From assembly GCA_003486945.1 (NCBI GenBank), contig DNFL01000319.1, positions 1 to 18,979 of the forward strand: DNA of 18,979 nt. The letters run 5' to 3'. Of this stretch, positions 9,052-15,592 are shown in pieces. The number at the start of each line of letters is the position of its first letter. Position 1 is the stretch's first letter. The stretch is from Hyphomonas sp. (GTDB taxonomy: Bacteria; Pseudomonadota; Alphaproteobacteria; Caulobacterales; Hyphomonadaceae). A model generated the notes under the pieces. That model was not told the DNA's origin, searched no databases, and worked only from the letters and a program-made list of their open reading frames with translations. A program made the position numbers and the translations under genes.

Positions 9052-9819
9052 ATGTTGCTGGCAATTGACGTCGGAAACACAAACACTGTTTTCGCCCTTC
9101 ATGACGGCGAGAAATGGGTCCACAGCTGGCGCAGCGCAACGGATTCGACGAAGACCGCCGACGATCACGCCTCCTGGCTCTGGCGCCTCGCTGATATGCA
9201 CGGGGTCGACATGTCAGGTATTAAAGGCTGCGTTGTCTCTTCTGTGGTTCCGCAGGCACAATTCAACTTCCGGAATCTGGCGCGCCGGTATCTCGATATC
9301 GAGCCAATGTTTGTGGGCGACAAGGACCTGAAAACCGGCATCGAGATCCGCGTCCGCCACCCGGAGCAGGTTGGCGCCGACCGGATTGTTTCCGCGCTTG
9401 GAGCTCATGTGGCCTATCCTGGTCCTCTGATCGTCATCGACAGCGGTACGGCCACGACACTTGATGTCGTCGGAGAAGACGGTGCTTTCGAGGGTGGCAT
9501 CATTTCCCCTGGCATTTATCTCTCAATGCGCGCCCTGCACGAGGCCGCCGCACAGCTCCCGCGCATTGCGATTCAGAAGCCGCCGCAGGTGATTGGAACT
9601 GACACCGTCTCTGCCATGCAATCCGGTGTTTTCCTTGGCTACATCGAGTTGATCGACGGTCTCGTACGCCGCATCAAGGCAGAGTATGGCAAACCGATGA
9701 CCGTTGTCGCAACCGGCGGTGTAGCGTCCCTGTTTGAAGGCGCGAGCGAAACAATCGACCATTACGATCAGGACGTCCTCATCCGAGGACTCCTCGAAAT
9801 CTGGAAACGGAATAGCTGA
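9052..9819 (+). CDS. coaX: Type III pantothenate kinase
   Basis: CoaX phosphorylates pantothenate to 4'-phosphopantothenate, the first committed step of coenzyme A synthesis. It belongs to the ASKHA (acetate/sugar kinase-Hsc70-actin) fold and is unrelated to CoaA. The 255-residue protein starts [15 protein letters not shown], whose D6 and GNTN form the phosphate-binding loop. Other family motifs are GADRIV (108-113, D110), DSGTATT (130-136) and GGIISPG (148-154). The ATG at 9052 gives the N-terminus usual for the family. A TTG at 9046 would add two residues and sits at a closer distance to the Shine-Dalgarno site, so a two-residue uncertainty remains. The gene starts 7 nt after birA and is followed after 5 nt by rnj. 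Confidence 0.95.
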   Translation: MLLAIDVGNTNTVFALHDGEKWVHSWRSATDSTKTADDHASWLWRLADMHGVDMSGIKGCVVSSVVPQAQFNFRNLARRYLDIEPMFVGDKDLKTGIEIRVRHPEQVGADRIVSALGAHVAYPGPLIVIDSGTATTLDVVGEDGAFEGGIISPGIYLSMRALHEAAAQLPRIAIQKPPQVIGTDTVSAMQSGVFLGYIELIDGLVRRIKAEYGKPMTVVATGGVASLFEGASETIDHYDQDVLIRGLLEIWKRNS

Positions 9820-9824
9820 CACTT

Positions 9825-11510
9825 ATGCCGGATACCGCCGCACTCTCTGACGAACTCGTGTTCTTGCCGCTCGGCGGATGCGGCGAGATCGGTATGAACC
9901 TAAACGCCTATGGCTATGGCCCGGCGCATTCGCGGCACTGGATTCTGGTCGATGTGGGCGTCACGTTTGGCGGGCTGGACACGCCGGGCGTGGAATTGAT
10001 CTGCGCAGACCCGGCCTACCTCATAGGCGAACAGATTGACGCCGTGTTCCTGACGCACGCGCATGAAGACCATATCGGTGCCATCGGGCTTCTCTATCCT
10101 CTGTTGAGAACCCGGGCGCCAATTTATGCAACGCCGTTCACGGCCGAGCTCGCCCGCAACAAGTTGCAGGAGCGCGGCGTCGATACGCGAGCCTTGAAGA
10201 CACTCTCACTTGAAGCCACTGTACAGGCAGGCCCATTTTCTGTCCGCTACGTGACGCTGACGCACTCGATTCCCGAGCCAAATGCATTGGCAATCGAGAC
10301 TCCGGCCGGACTTATTCTGCACACCGGTGACTGGAAAATTGATCCCGAGCCGTTGATCGGCGCACGGACAGATATCGAAGGGCTCACCGCGCTTGGAGAT
10401 CGCGGTGTGCTCGCAATGATCTGCGACTCCACAAACGTTTTCGAAAGCGGCGAGTCCGGTTCCGAAGATACTGTCCGCAAAGGTCTGATAGAACTGGTCG
10501 CAAAACAAACTGGCGCAGTGGCTGTAACGACATTCGCTTCCAATGTCGCGCGCGTGCGTTCCATCATCGAAGCGGCCAATGCGGCCGACCGCAGCGTCTG
10601 CCTCGTCGGGCGCAGCATGCACCGCATCACCTCGGCCGCGAAAGCAGTGGGCATTCTCCCGGCAAACCTCGAATTCGTGGACGAGTCCGAGGCGGGCTTC
10701 GTGCCGCGCGAAAACATTCTCTATCTCTGCACCGGCAGCCAGGGCGAACAGAACGCAGCCCTGTCAAGGATCGCGCGCGGAGATCATCGTCACGTTTCCC
10801 TCGGCGAAGATGACACGGTGATTTTTTCGTCGCGCCTGATTCCCGGCAATGAAACGCAGGTCTACGGCCTCCAGAACGCGCTCGCCGAACAAGGCATCCG
10901 TATTATCACGCCAAGGATGGTGCCGGAGCCTATTCACGTCTCCGGCCATCCGTGCCGGGATGAATTGCGCCGAATGTATCAGTGGGTGCGCCCCCGCATT
11001 GCGGTGCCCGTCCACGGCGAGCGACGCCACATCATGGAACACGCTGCATACGCCAAATCCCTGCAGGTGCCGCAGTCGATTACTCCGCGAAATGGCAGCC
11101 TCATCCGGCTTGCCCCGGGCAATGCTGAGATCCTCGACGAAGTGCCATCAGGCAGGCTCATGCTGGACGGTGGCCGCCTCGTTCCGGAAGGCGCCGAAGG
11201 TCTCATCGAACGCAAACGCCTCTCTTACAGCGGAATAATCTTCGCAACCCTTAGCCTCGACGATACCGGAGCTGTGGTCGACGGTCCCGTCGTTGCCGTA
11301 AAGGGCCTGTCCGAAACAGATGGCCGCACGGCGGACGAAAGCCTCGAACCTCTGGAAGTGGCCGCCACGCGCGCCGTAGAAGGCATGAAGCGCAAGGACA
11401 GGCTGGAAGATGAAGTGGTGGAGCGCGTCGTCGGTCGCGCCCTGCGAAAAGCTTGCGAAGCCGAATTTGGCCTCCGGCCATTAATTGAAGTGATTGTACT
11501 GAGGAGCTGA
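9825..11510 (+). CDS. rnj: Ribonuclease J (metallo-beta-lactamase / beta-CASP RNase)
   Basis: RNase J is a zinc-dependent ribonuclease with 5'-to-3' exonuclease and endonuclease activity, used in RNA maturation and decay. The 561-residue protein has the metallo-beta-lactamase motif H78-x-H80-x-D82-H83 in THAHEDHIGA, a further metal histidine H147 in TLTHSIPEP, and HTGDWKID with D169. The beta-CASP region follows (for example CDSTNVF, TTFASNVARV, LCTGSQGE). The HPCRDELRRMYQWVRPRIAVPVHGE segment contains the late histidine motifs. The last ~100 residues form the C-terminal domain of RNase J. The start is the ATG at 9825, 5 nt after coaX. Its place between coaX and mce is typical of alphaproteobacteria. 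It is not a tRNA 3'-processing RNase Z, which is shorter and lacks the beta-CASP insertion. Confidence 0.94.
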   Translation: MPDTAALSDELVFLPLGGCGEIGMNLNAYGYGPAHSRHWILVDVGVTFGGLDTPGVELICADPAYLIGEQIDAVFLTHAHEDHIGAIGLLYPLLRTRAPIYATPFTAELARNKLQERGVDTRALKTLSLEATVQAGPFSVRYVTLTHSIPEPNALAIETPAGLILHTGDWKIDPEPLIGARTDIEGLTALGDRGVLAMICDSTNVFESGESGSEDTVRKGLIELVAKQTGAVAVTTFASNVARVRSIIEAANAADRSVCLVGRSMHRITSAAKAVGILPANLEFVDESEAGFVPRENILYLCTGSQGEQNAALSRIARGDHRHVSLGEDDTVIFSSRLIPGNETQVYGLQNALAEQGIRIITPRMVPEPIHVSGHPCRDELRRMYQWVRPRIAVPVHGERRHIMEHAAYAKSLQVPQSITPRNGSLIRLAPGNAEILDEVPSGRLMLDGGRLVPEGAEGLIERKRLSYSGIIFATLSLDDTGAVVDGPVVAVKGLSETDGRTADESLEPLEVAATRAVEGMKRKDRLEDEVVERVVGRALRKACEAEFGLRPLIEVIVLRS

Positions 11511-11516
11511 AGCGCC

Positions 11517-11945
11517 ATGAGCGAATTCAAGATCGGACCACTGAATCATGTCGGCGTTGCCGTCCCCGACATCAACGCCGCCTGCGAAACCTACCGGACA
11601 CTCTACGGCGCGACGGATATCACCACGCCTTTCGATATGCCCGAGCAGGGCGTGAAGGTTTGCTTCGTGAACCTGCCCAACAGCCAGATCGAACTGATCG
11701 AGCCGCTGAACGAAGCTTCGCCGATCGCCAACTTCCTCAAGAAGAATCCAGCCGGCGGCCAGCATCATGTCTGTTTTGAAGTCGCCGATATCCATCAAGC
11801 GGTTACAGAGATGGAGAAGCGTGGTGCAACCGTACTCGGAAAGCCGCGCATCGGGGCGCATGGCACGCTGATCATCTTCGTGCACCCCAAGAACTCGAAC
11901 GGCGTCCTGGTCGAGCTGATGGAAACGCCCAAAGGCCACCACTGA
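11517..11945 (+). CDS. mce: Methylmalonyl-CoA epimerase
   Basis: This small VOC-superfamily (vicinal oxygen chelate) enzyme interconverts the (S) and (R) forms of methylmalonyl-CoA, linking propionyl-CoA carboxylation to methylmalonyl-CoA mutase and succinyl-CoA. The 142-residue protein has two tandem beta-alpha-beta-beta-beta modules. The likely metal ligands are H11 in LNHVGVAVPDI, Q57 in NSQIELIEPL, H83 or H84 in GGQHHVCFEV, and E133 in GVLVELMETP. GAGGAG at 11501-11506 lies 10 nt before the ATG. The stop overlaps the next gene by 1 nt (TGATG). The mutase and propionyl-CoA carboxylase genes are not in this window. Other VOC functions are less likely given the motif set and the conserved context. 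Confidence 0.93.
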   Translation: MSEFKIGPLNHVGVAVPDINAACETYRTLYGATDITTPFDMPEQGVKVCFVNLPNSQIELIEPLNEASPIANFLKKNPAGGQHHVCFEVADIHQAVTEMEKRGATVLGKPRIGAHGTLIIFVHPKNSNGVLVELMETPKGHH

Positions 11946-12178
11946 TGACCATTGCCGGCGGTATCATCGTCTTTGTCCTGGCCTGGTGGATCTGTTTTTT
12001 CATGGTCCTGCCCATTGGCGTGAAAGGCCAGTGGGAAGACGATTCGACCACGCCAGGCACGGAAGAGGCCGCCCCCAAAAATCCGATGCTTGCCAAAAAG
12101 GCCCTCTGGGCGGCCGGCGGCGCTGTAGTTGTTACAGTTGTCGCTGCATTGGTGATCCCCCTGCTGCTTGCACAGTAG
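11945..12178 (+). CDS. DUF1467 family protein (unknown function, two membrane helices)
   Basis: This 77-residue protein has two predicted membrane helices. The first (about 4-25) contains the motif AWWICFFMVLPIGVKGQ. A short polar loop of about 28 residues follows (WEDDSTTPGTEEAAPKNPMLAKKALW), and the second helix covers about 55-75. The WW-x(6)-LP-x-G-V-x-x-Q pattern, the PGT-x-x-x-AP loop and the KALW before helix two match the DUF1467 family as I remember it. That family has no known function and often sits between mce and proS in alphaproteobacteria. The ATG overlaps the mce stop by 1 nt, so translation is coupled. Charge distribution suggests the loop lies on the cytoplasmic side, but this is only a guess. 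Confidence 0.85.
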   Translation: MTIAGGIIVFVLAWWICFFMVLPIGVKGQWEDDSTTPGTEEAAPKNPMLAKKALWAAGGAVVVTVVAALVIPLLLAQ

Positions 12179-12210
12179 CCGGGCGACCGGCTAGGTGAGC
12201 ATCGCTAACC
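12176..12210 (+). promoter_or_regulatory. Two tandem stem-loops in the proS leader
   Basis: The 52-nt gap before proS opens with a perfect 7-bp stem, TAGCCGG-GCGA-CCGGCTA (12176-12193). Its loop GCGA is a GNRA tetraloop, and its 5' arm starts on the TAG stop codon of the DUF1467 gene. Directly after it is a second inverted repeat, GGTGAGC-ATC-GCTAACC (12194-12210), with one mismatch. No T-run follows either, so an intrinsic terminator is unlikely. About 20 nt of purine-rich sequence then leads to the proS ATG. The repeats are seen directly; a regulatory or mRNA-processing role is inference. Confidence 0.45.
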
Positions 12211-12230
12211 ATCTGAAAGAGAAAGCTTCC

Positions 12231-13550
12231 ATGCGTCTGTCGAACTACTTCCTGCCCGTTTCCAAGGAAGCGCCGTCGGACGCAGCCATCGTCTCGCACC
12301 AGCTGATGCTGCGCACCGGCATGATCCGCCAGAACGGAGCCGGCATCTATACTTGGCTGCCGCTCGGCTACCGCGTCCTCAAGAAGATTGAACAGATCGT
12401 CCGCGAGGAAATGAACCGGGCAGGGGCTGTCGAACTGCTGATGCCGACGCTTCAGCAGGCTGACCTCTGGCGCGAGTCCGGCAGGTATGAGGCCTATGGC
12501 AAGGAAATGCTCCGCATCAAGGACCGGCACGACCGGGAGATGCTCTACGGCCCGACCAACGAAGAGCTTATTACGGATGTCTTTCGTACTTACGTAAAAA
12601 GCTACAAGCAGCTGCCGCTGAACCTCTATCACCAGCAGTGGAAGTTCCGCGACGAAGTGCGTCCGCGTTTCGGTGTGATGCGTGGCCGGGAGTTCCTGAT
12701 GAAGGACGCCTACTCCTTCGACCTGACGGAAGAAGATGCGCGCAAGGCTTATCGCCGGATGTTCTGCGCATATCTCAACGCGTTCGACCGCATGGGTCTA
12801 ACCGCTATTCCGATGCGCGCCGACACCGGCCCCATCGGCGGCGATCTCAGCCACGAATTCATCATCCTTGCGGATACCGGCGAAAGCGCCGTGTTCTGCG
12901 ACCGGGAGCTGCTGAACATGCCTGCGCCGGGCCTCGATCTCGATTTCGAGTCCGACCTACAGGCTGTCGTCGAACAACGCACACGCTACTATGCAGCGAC
13001 AGAGGAAATGCACGACACCAAGGCGTTCGAAGCTTTGCCGGCAGAACGTCAGGTTTCTGCGCGCGGTATCGAAGTCGGTCACATTTTCTATTTCGGCACG
13101 AAGTATTCCGAGCCGATGAACGCCGTTGTTCAGGGTCCGGACGGTCAGATGGTCCCGGTACAGATGGGCAGCTATGGCATCGGCGTCTCGCGCCTCGTCG
13201 GCGGCATTATCGAAGCCAGCCACGACGAAAACGGAATTGTCTGGCCCGAAGCGGTCGCGCCTTTCGATGTCGGTCTAATAAACATGCGCCCGGGTGACGC
13301 CGCCTGCGATGCCGCCTGTGAAAAGCTCTATGCGGCGATGACAGCTGCAGGCCGCGATGTGCTCTATGACGATACCGACGACCGCGCCGGCGCAAAATTC
13401 GCACGCATGGACCTTATCGGCCTGCCCTGGCAGACAACGGTCGGCCCGCGCGGCGTTGCCGAGGGTAAGGTGGAGGTCAAAAATCGCAAGTCTGGCGAAA
13501 AGCATGATGTTAGCATCGAAGACATGCTGGCGCAGCTGAAAGCCTCCTGA
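12231..13550 (+). CDS. proS: Proline--tRNA ligase, short type without editing insertion
   Basis: ProS is a class II aminoacyl-tRNA synthetase that charges tRNA(Pro). From the ATG at 12231 the protein has 439 residues and begins [18 protein letters not shown], the usual start of the short alphaproteobacterial type. The motif 1 region is about 40-75. Motif 2 lies in [26 protein letters not shown] (139-164), with TNEE at 109-112. Motif 3 is GSYGIGVSR (313-321). A C-terminal anticodon-binding domain covers about 345-439. The spacing between motifs 2 and 3 leaves no room for the ~180-residue editing (INS) domain of the E. coli enzyme. An upstream GTG at 12195 adds 12 poorly matching residues and lies in a hairpin, so it is rejected. 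The stop overlaps lolC by 1 nt. Confidence 0.96.
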   Translation: MRLSNYFLPVSKEAPSDAAIVSHQLMLRTGMIRQNGAGIYTWLPLGYRVLKKIEQIVREEMNRAGAVELLMPTLQQADLWRESGRYEAYGKEMLRIKDRHDREMLYGPTNEELITDVFRTYVKSYKQLPLNLYHQQWKFRDEVRPRFGVMRGREFLMKDAYSFDLTEEDARKAYRRMFCAYLNAFDRMGLTAIPMRADTGPIGGDLSHEFIILADTGESAVFCDRELLNMPAPGLDLDFESDLQAVVEQRTRYYAATEEMHDTKAFEALPAERQVSARGIEVGHIFYFGTKYSEPMNAVVQGPDGQMVPVQMGSYGIGVSRLVGGIIEASHDENGIVWPEAVAPFDVGLINMRPGDAACDAACEKLYAAMTAAGRDVLYDDTDDRAGAKFARMDLIGLPWQTTVGPRGVAEGKVEVKNRKSGEKHDVSIEDMLAQLKAS

Positions 13551-14830
13551 TGAGCAAAGCGTCGTCTGCCATGCCCTTCGGCAAGCTGGAGCGGACACTG
13601 GCTCTGCGCTACCTGCTCGCGCGCCGCGAGCACGGCGGAGCCAGTCTAATCGCAATCATTTCCTTCATCGGCATATTCTTTGCCGTGGCGGCGCTGATCA
13701 TCACCATGTCCATCATGAGCGGCTTCCGCGCGACCTTGCTCGATGCCTTGCTCGGCGGTGAGCCGCACATCGCCGCCGCCGTCGATGGCATGCCGCAGGA
13801 AGATGCTGATGCCATCGCCGGGGTGATCGCCGGCGTCCCGGATGTTGTTAGCGTATCGCCTTACATCGAACAGTTCGTGCTTCTGTCTGCGAACGGTGTC
13901 CGCACCGGCGGTGTCGTGCGCGCGATACCGCCCGACGATCTCAAGACGATGCCGATCTTCAAGGATGGCGGCGCCGGCGCAATCGCTTCCGGTTTCGGAG
14001 AAGGGCGCAATGGCGGCAACGTCATCATGATCGGCCAGTATCTCGCAGCCAATCTCGGGCTCGGCGTGGGCGATCAGGTTGAGGTCGTCACCTCCCAGAT
14101 GCGCTCCGGCCCCGTCGGCCAGACACCGATCAGTAAGGCCTATGTCGTTGGCGATATCTTCCGCACAGGAAGCGCGCAGCTCGACAACGTCTATGTGTTC
14201 ATGCCGATGCAGCAGGCGCAGATCCTGTTCCAGTCCAAGGGCCGTTACCAGTACCTCGACATCCGCGTGAAAGACCCGGACACGACAGAAACAGTTATGC
14301 GCCGCATTTCGGATGCAACCGGCTACAGCCTGCTGCTGCGCGACTGGCAAACCAAAAACCGGACCTATCTCGGCGCGCTGCGCACTGAGCGTGTGATGGT
14401 CCGCCTGCTTGTCACCATCATCATGATGATCGCGACACTGAACATCATCGTTGGTGTCGTCATGCTCGTGAAGAACAAAACGCGCGACATCGCCATCCTG
14501 CGCACCATCGGGCTCAGCCGCGCCGGCGTATTGCGCGTATTCCTCATGGTGGGCACGGCGCTCGGCAGCCTTGGCGCATTGCTAGGAATGGTCGTTGGCG
14601 TGCTGTTCATCATAAACATCGGTCCCATCGAGGCGCTGATCAATCTGGCGATTGATGGAGAGGTTTTCCCCGCGGAGCAGTACGGCCTTGACCATCTCCC
14701 GGCCGTGCTCGACTGGAACGAAGTTTTCAGCACAGGCGCCTATGCGCTGCTGATGTCGATGTTCGTCTCGATCCTTCCCGCCATGTGGGCCTCCTCGCAG
14801 GATCCCGTCAAAGCCTTGAGGTTCGAATGA
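13550..14830 (+). CDS. lolC: Lipoprotein-releasing ABC transporter permease (LolC/LolE family)
   Basis: This is the membrane subunit of the Lol transporter, which pulls mature lipoproteins out of the inner membrane and hands them to the periplasmic chaperone LolA for delivery to the outer membrane. The 426-residue protein has the four-helix layout of the family. Helix 1 is about 31-57 (SLIAIISFIGIFFAVAALII). A large periplasmic domain follows (about 60-280). Helices 2-4 are near 283-307, 328-355 and 393-415. KNKTRDIAILRTIG (308-321) is the cytoplasmic coupling segment that contacts the ATPase, and the end [11 protein letters not shown] is typical. Only one permease gene accompanies lolD here, so a homodimeric permease is possible. 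The ATG overlaps the proS stop (TGATG), and the stop overlaps lolD (ATGA). Confidence 0.93.
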   Translation: MSKASSAMPFGKLERTLALRYLLARREHGGASLIAIISFIGIFFAVAALIITMSIMSGFRATLLDALLGGEPHIAAAVDGMPQEDADAIAGVIAGVPDVVSVSPYIEQFVLLSANGVRTGGVVRAIPPDDLKTMPIFKDGGAGAIASGFGEGRNGGNVIMIGQYLAANLGLGVGDQVEVVTSQMRSGPVGQTPISKAYVVGDIFRTGSAQLDNVYVFMPMQQAQILFQSKGRYQYLDIRVKDPDTTETVMRRISDATGYSLLLRDWQTKNRTYLGALRTERVMVRLLVTIIMMIATLNIIVGVVMLVKNKTRDIAILRTIGLSRAGVLRVFLMVGTALGSLGALLGMVVGVLFIINIGPIEALINLAIDGEVFPAEQYGLDHLPAVLDWNEVFSTGAYALLMSMFVSILPAMWASSQDPVKALRFE

Positions 14831-15516
14831 GCGCCGCGCCCGTCCTTGAACTCCGCGCCATCGAACGCACTTACAAGACAAGTGCAGGTGCCCTGCATGT
14901 CTTGCGTGGCACTGACTTGACGATCGCGCCCGGAGAGCTTGTCGGTCTCGTCGGCCCATCCGGCTCAGGCAAGTCCACGCTTCTGCACACCGCTGGACTG
15001 CTTGAAGAACCGGAAGCCGGCGAAGTCATCCTTGATGGCTCAGATTGCCTTAAGCTCAATGAGAATGGCCGCACGGCCATCCGCAGGCTGAAGGTCGGTT
15101 TCGTCTACCAGTTCCACCACCTGCTTCCCGAATTCAACGCCATCGACAACGTGGCGATGCCCCTGATGATCGCCGGCGTGAAGAAAAAAGCCGCGCGGGA
15201 AAAGGCGGCAAAGCTGCTGGATGAAATGGGCCTTGCCGAAAGAATGGATCACCAGCCGGCCCAGCTTTCCGGCGGCGAGCAGCAACGCGTCGCCATCGCC
15301 CGCGCGCTAGCCAACGATCCTCGCCTCGTCATCGCAGACGAACCAACCGGAAACCTTGACCCCGCGACCACCGAGCGGGTCTTCGCGACCCTGATCAAGA
15401 TGGTCCGGGAAGAGGGGGCTGGGGTTTTGGTGGCCACGCATAATCTGGCGCTTATCCGGCACATGGACCGGGTTCTGACCCTTCAAGACGGCAAACTAGT
15501 GGATTTCCAGAGCTGA
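14827..15516 (+). CDS. lolD: Lipoprotein-releasing system ATP-binding protein LolD
   Basis: LolD is the ABC ATPase that powers lipoprotein release by the Lol transporter on the cytoplasmic face of the inner membrane. The 229-residue protein shows Walker [10 protein letters not shown] (43-51) and the Q-loop segment [12 protein letters not shown] (92-103), the latter characteristic of LolD rather than other MacB-type ATPases. The ABC signature is LSGGEQ (147-152), Walker B and the catalytic glutamate are LVIADE (167-172), and the switch histidine is H205 in ATHNL. The start is the ATG at 14827, which overlaps the lolC stop by 4 nt and has TTGAGG just upstream. An in-frame upstream start at 14785 would add 14 residues from within lolC and is rejected. 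Confidence 0.96.
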   Translation: MSAAPVLELRAIERTYKTSAGALHVLRGTDLTIAPGELVGLVGPSGSGKSTLLHTAGLLEEPEAGEVILDGSDCLKLNENGRTAIRRLKVGFVYQFHHLLPEFNAIDNVAMPLMIAGVKKKAAREKAAKLLDEMGLAERMDHQPAQLSGGEQQRVAIARALANDPRLVIADEPTGNLDPATTERVFATLIKMVREEGAGVLVATHNLALIRHMDRVLTLQDGKLVDFQS

Positions 15517-15592
15517 GAAGCTGTGGATGGTGGCCGCTTCGGCTTGGCGCCGGGGGTGATTCGGTGAGACATTCACCGCAGAGGTATCTGCC
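15517..15592 (+). promoter_or_regulatory. lolD-dnaE intergenic leader with tandem inverted repeats and a GANTC site
   Basis: This 76-nt spacer is the longest in the window. It holds a perfect 6-bp inverted repeat CGGTGA-GACAT-TCACCG (15562-15578) that shares its last G with a second perfect 5-bp repeat GCAGA-GGTA-TCTGC (15578-15591). The likely dnaE Shine-Dalgarno AGAGG (15580-15584) lies within the second repeat, so pairing could hide it. GATTC at 15558-15562 is a GANTC site, the target of the cell-cycle methylase CcrM in many alphaproteobacteria. A weak promoter-like pair (TTGGCG at 15544, AGACAT at 15567, 17-nt spacing) overlaps it, but the -10 match is poor. The function of all of these is inference. 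Confidence 0.35.

Noticed and set aside
8130..9086. A 318-codon open frame on the minus strand opposite nuoN/birA
   Set aside because: birA and nuoN motifs on the plus strand are complete. The antisense product has no recognisable motif and no supporting context.
12176..12193. Rho-independent terminator after the DUF1467 gene
   Set aside because: The stem is good but no run of T follows. The sequence continues into a second inverted repeat and then proS.
12195..12230. GTG at 12195 as the proS start
   Set aside because: The extra 12 residues do not match the family, whose members start MRLS-YFLP. The codon also lies inside a predicted stem-loop.
15472..15510. Sigma-70 promoter for dnaE inside the lolD 3' end
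   Set aside because: No pair of elements with adequate spacing and match could be found there. The best weak pair lies in the spacer itself and is mentioned only as tentative.
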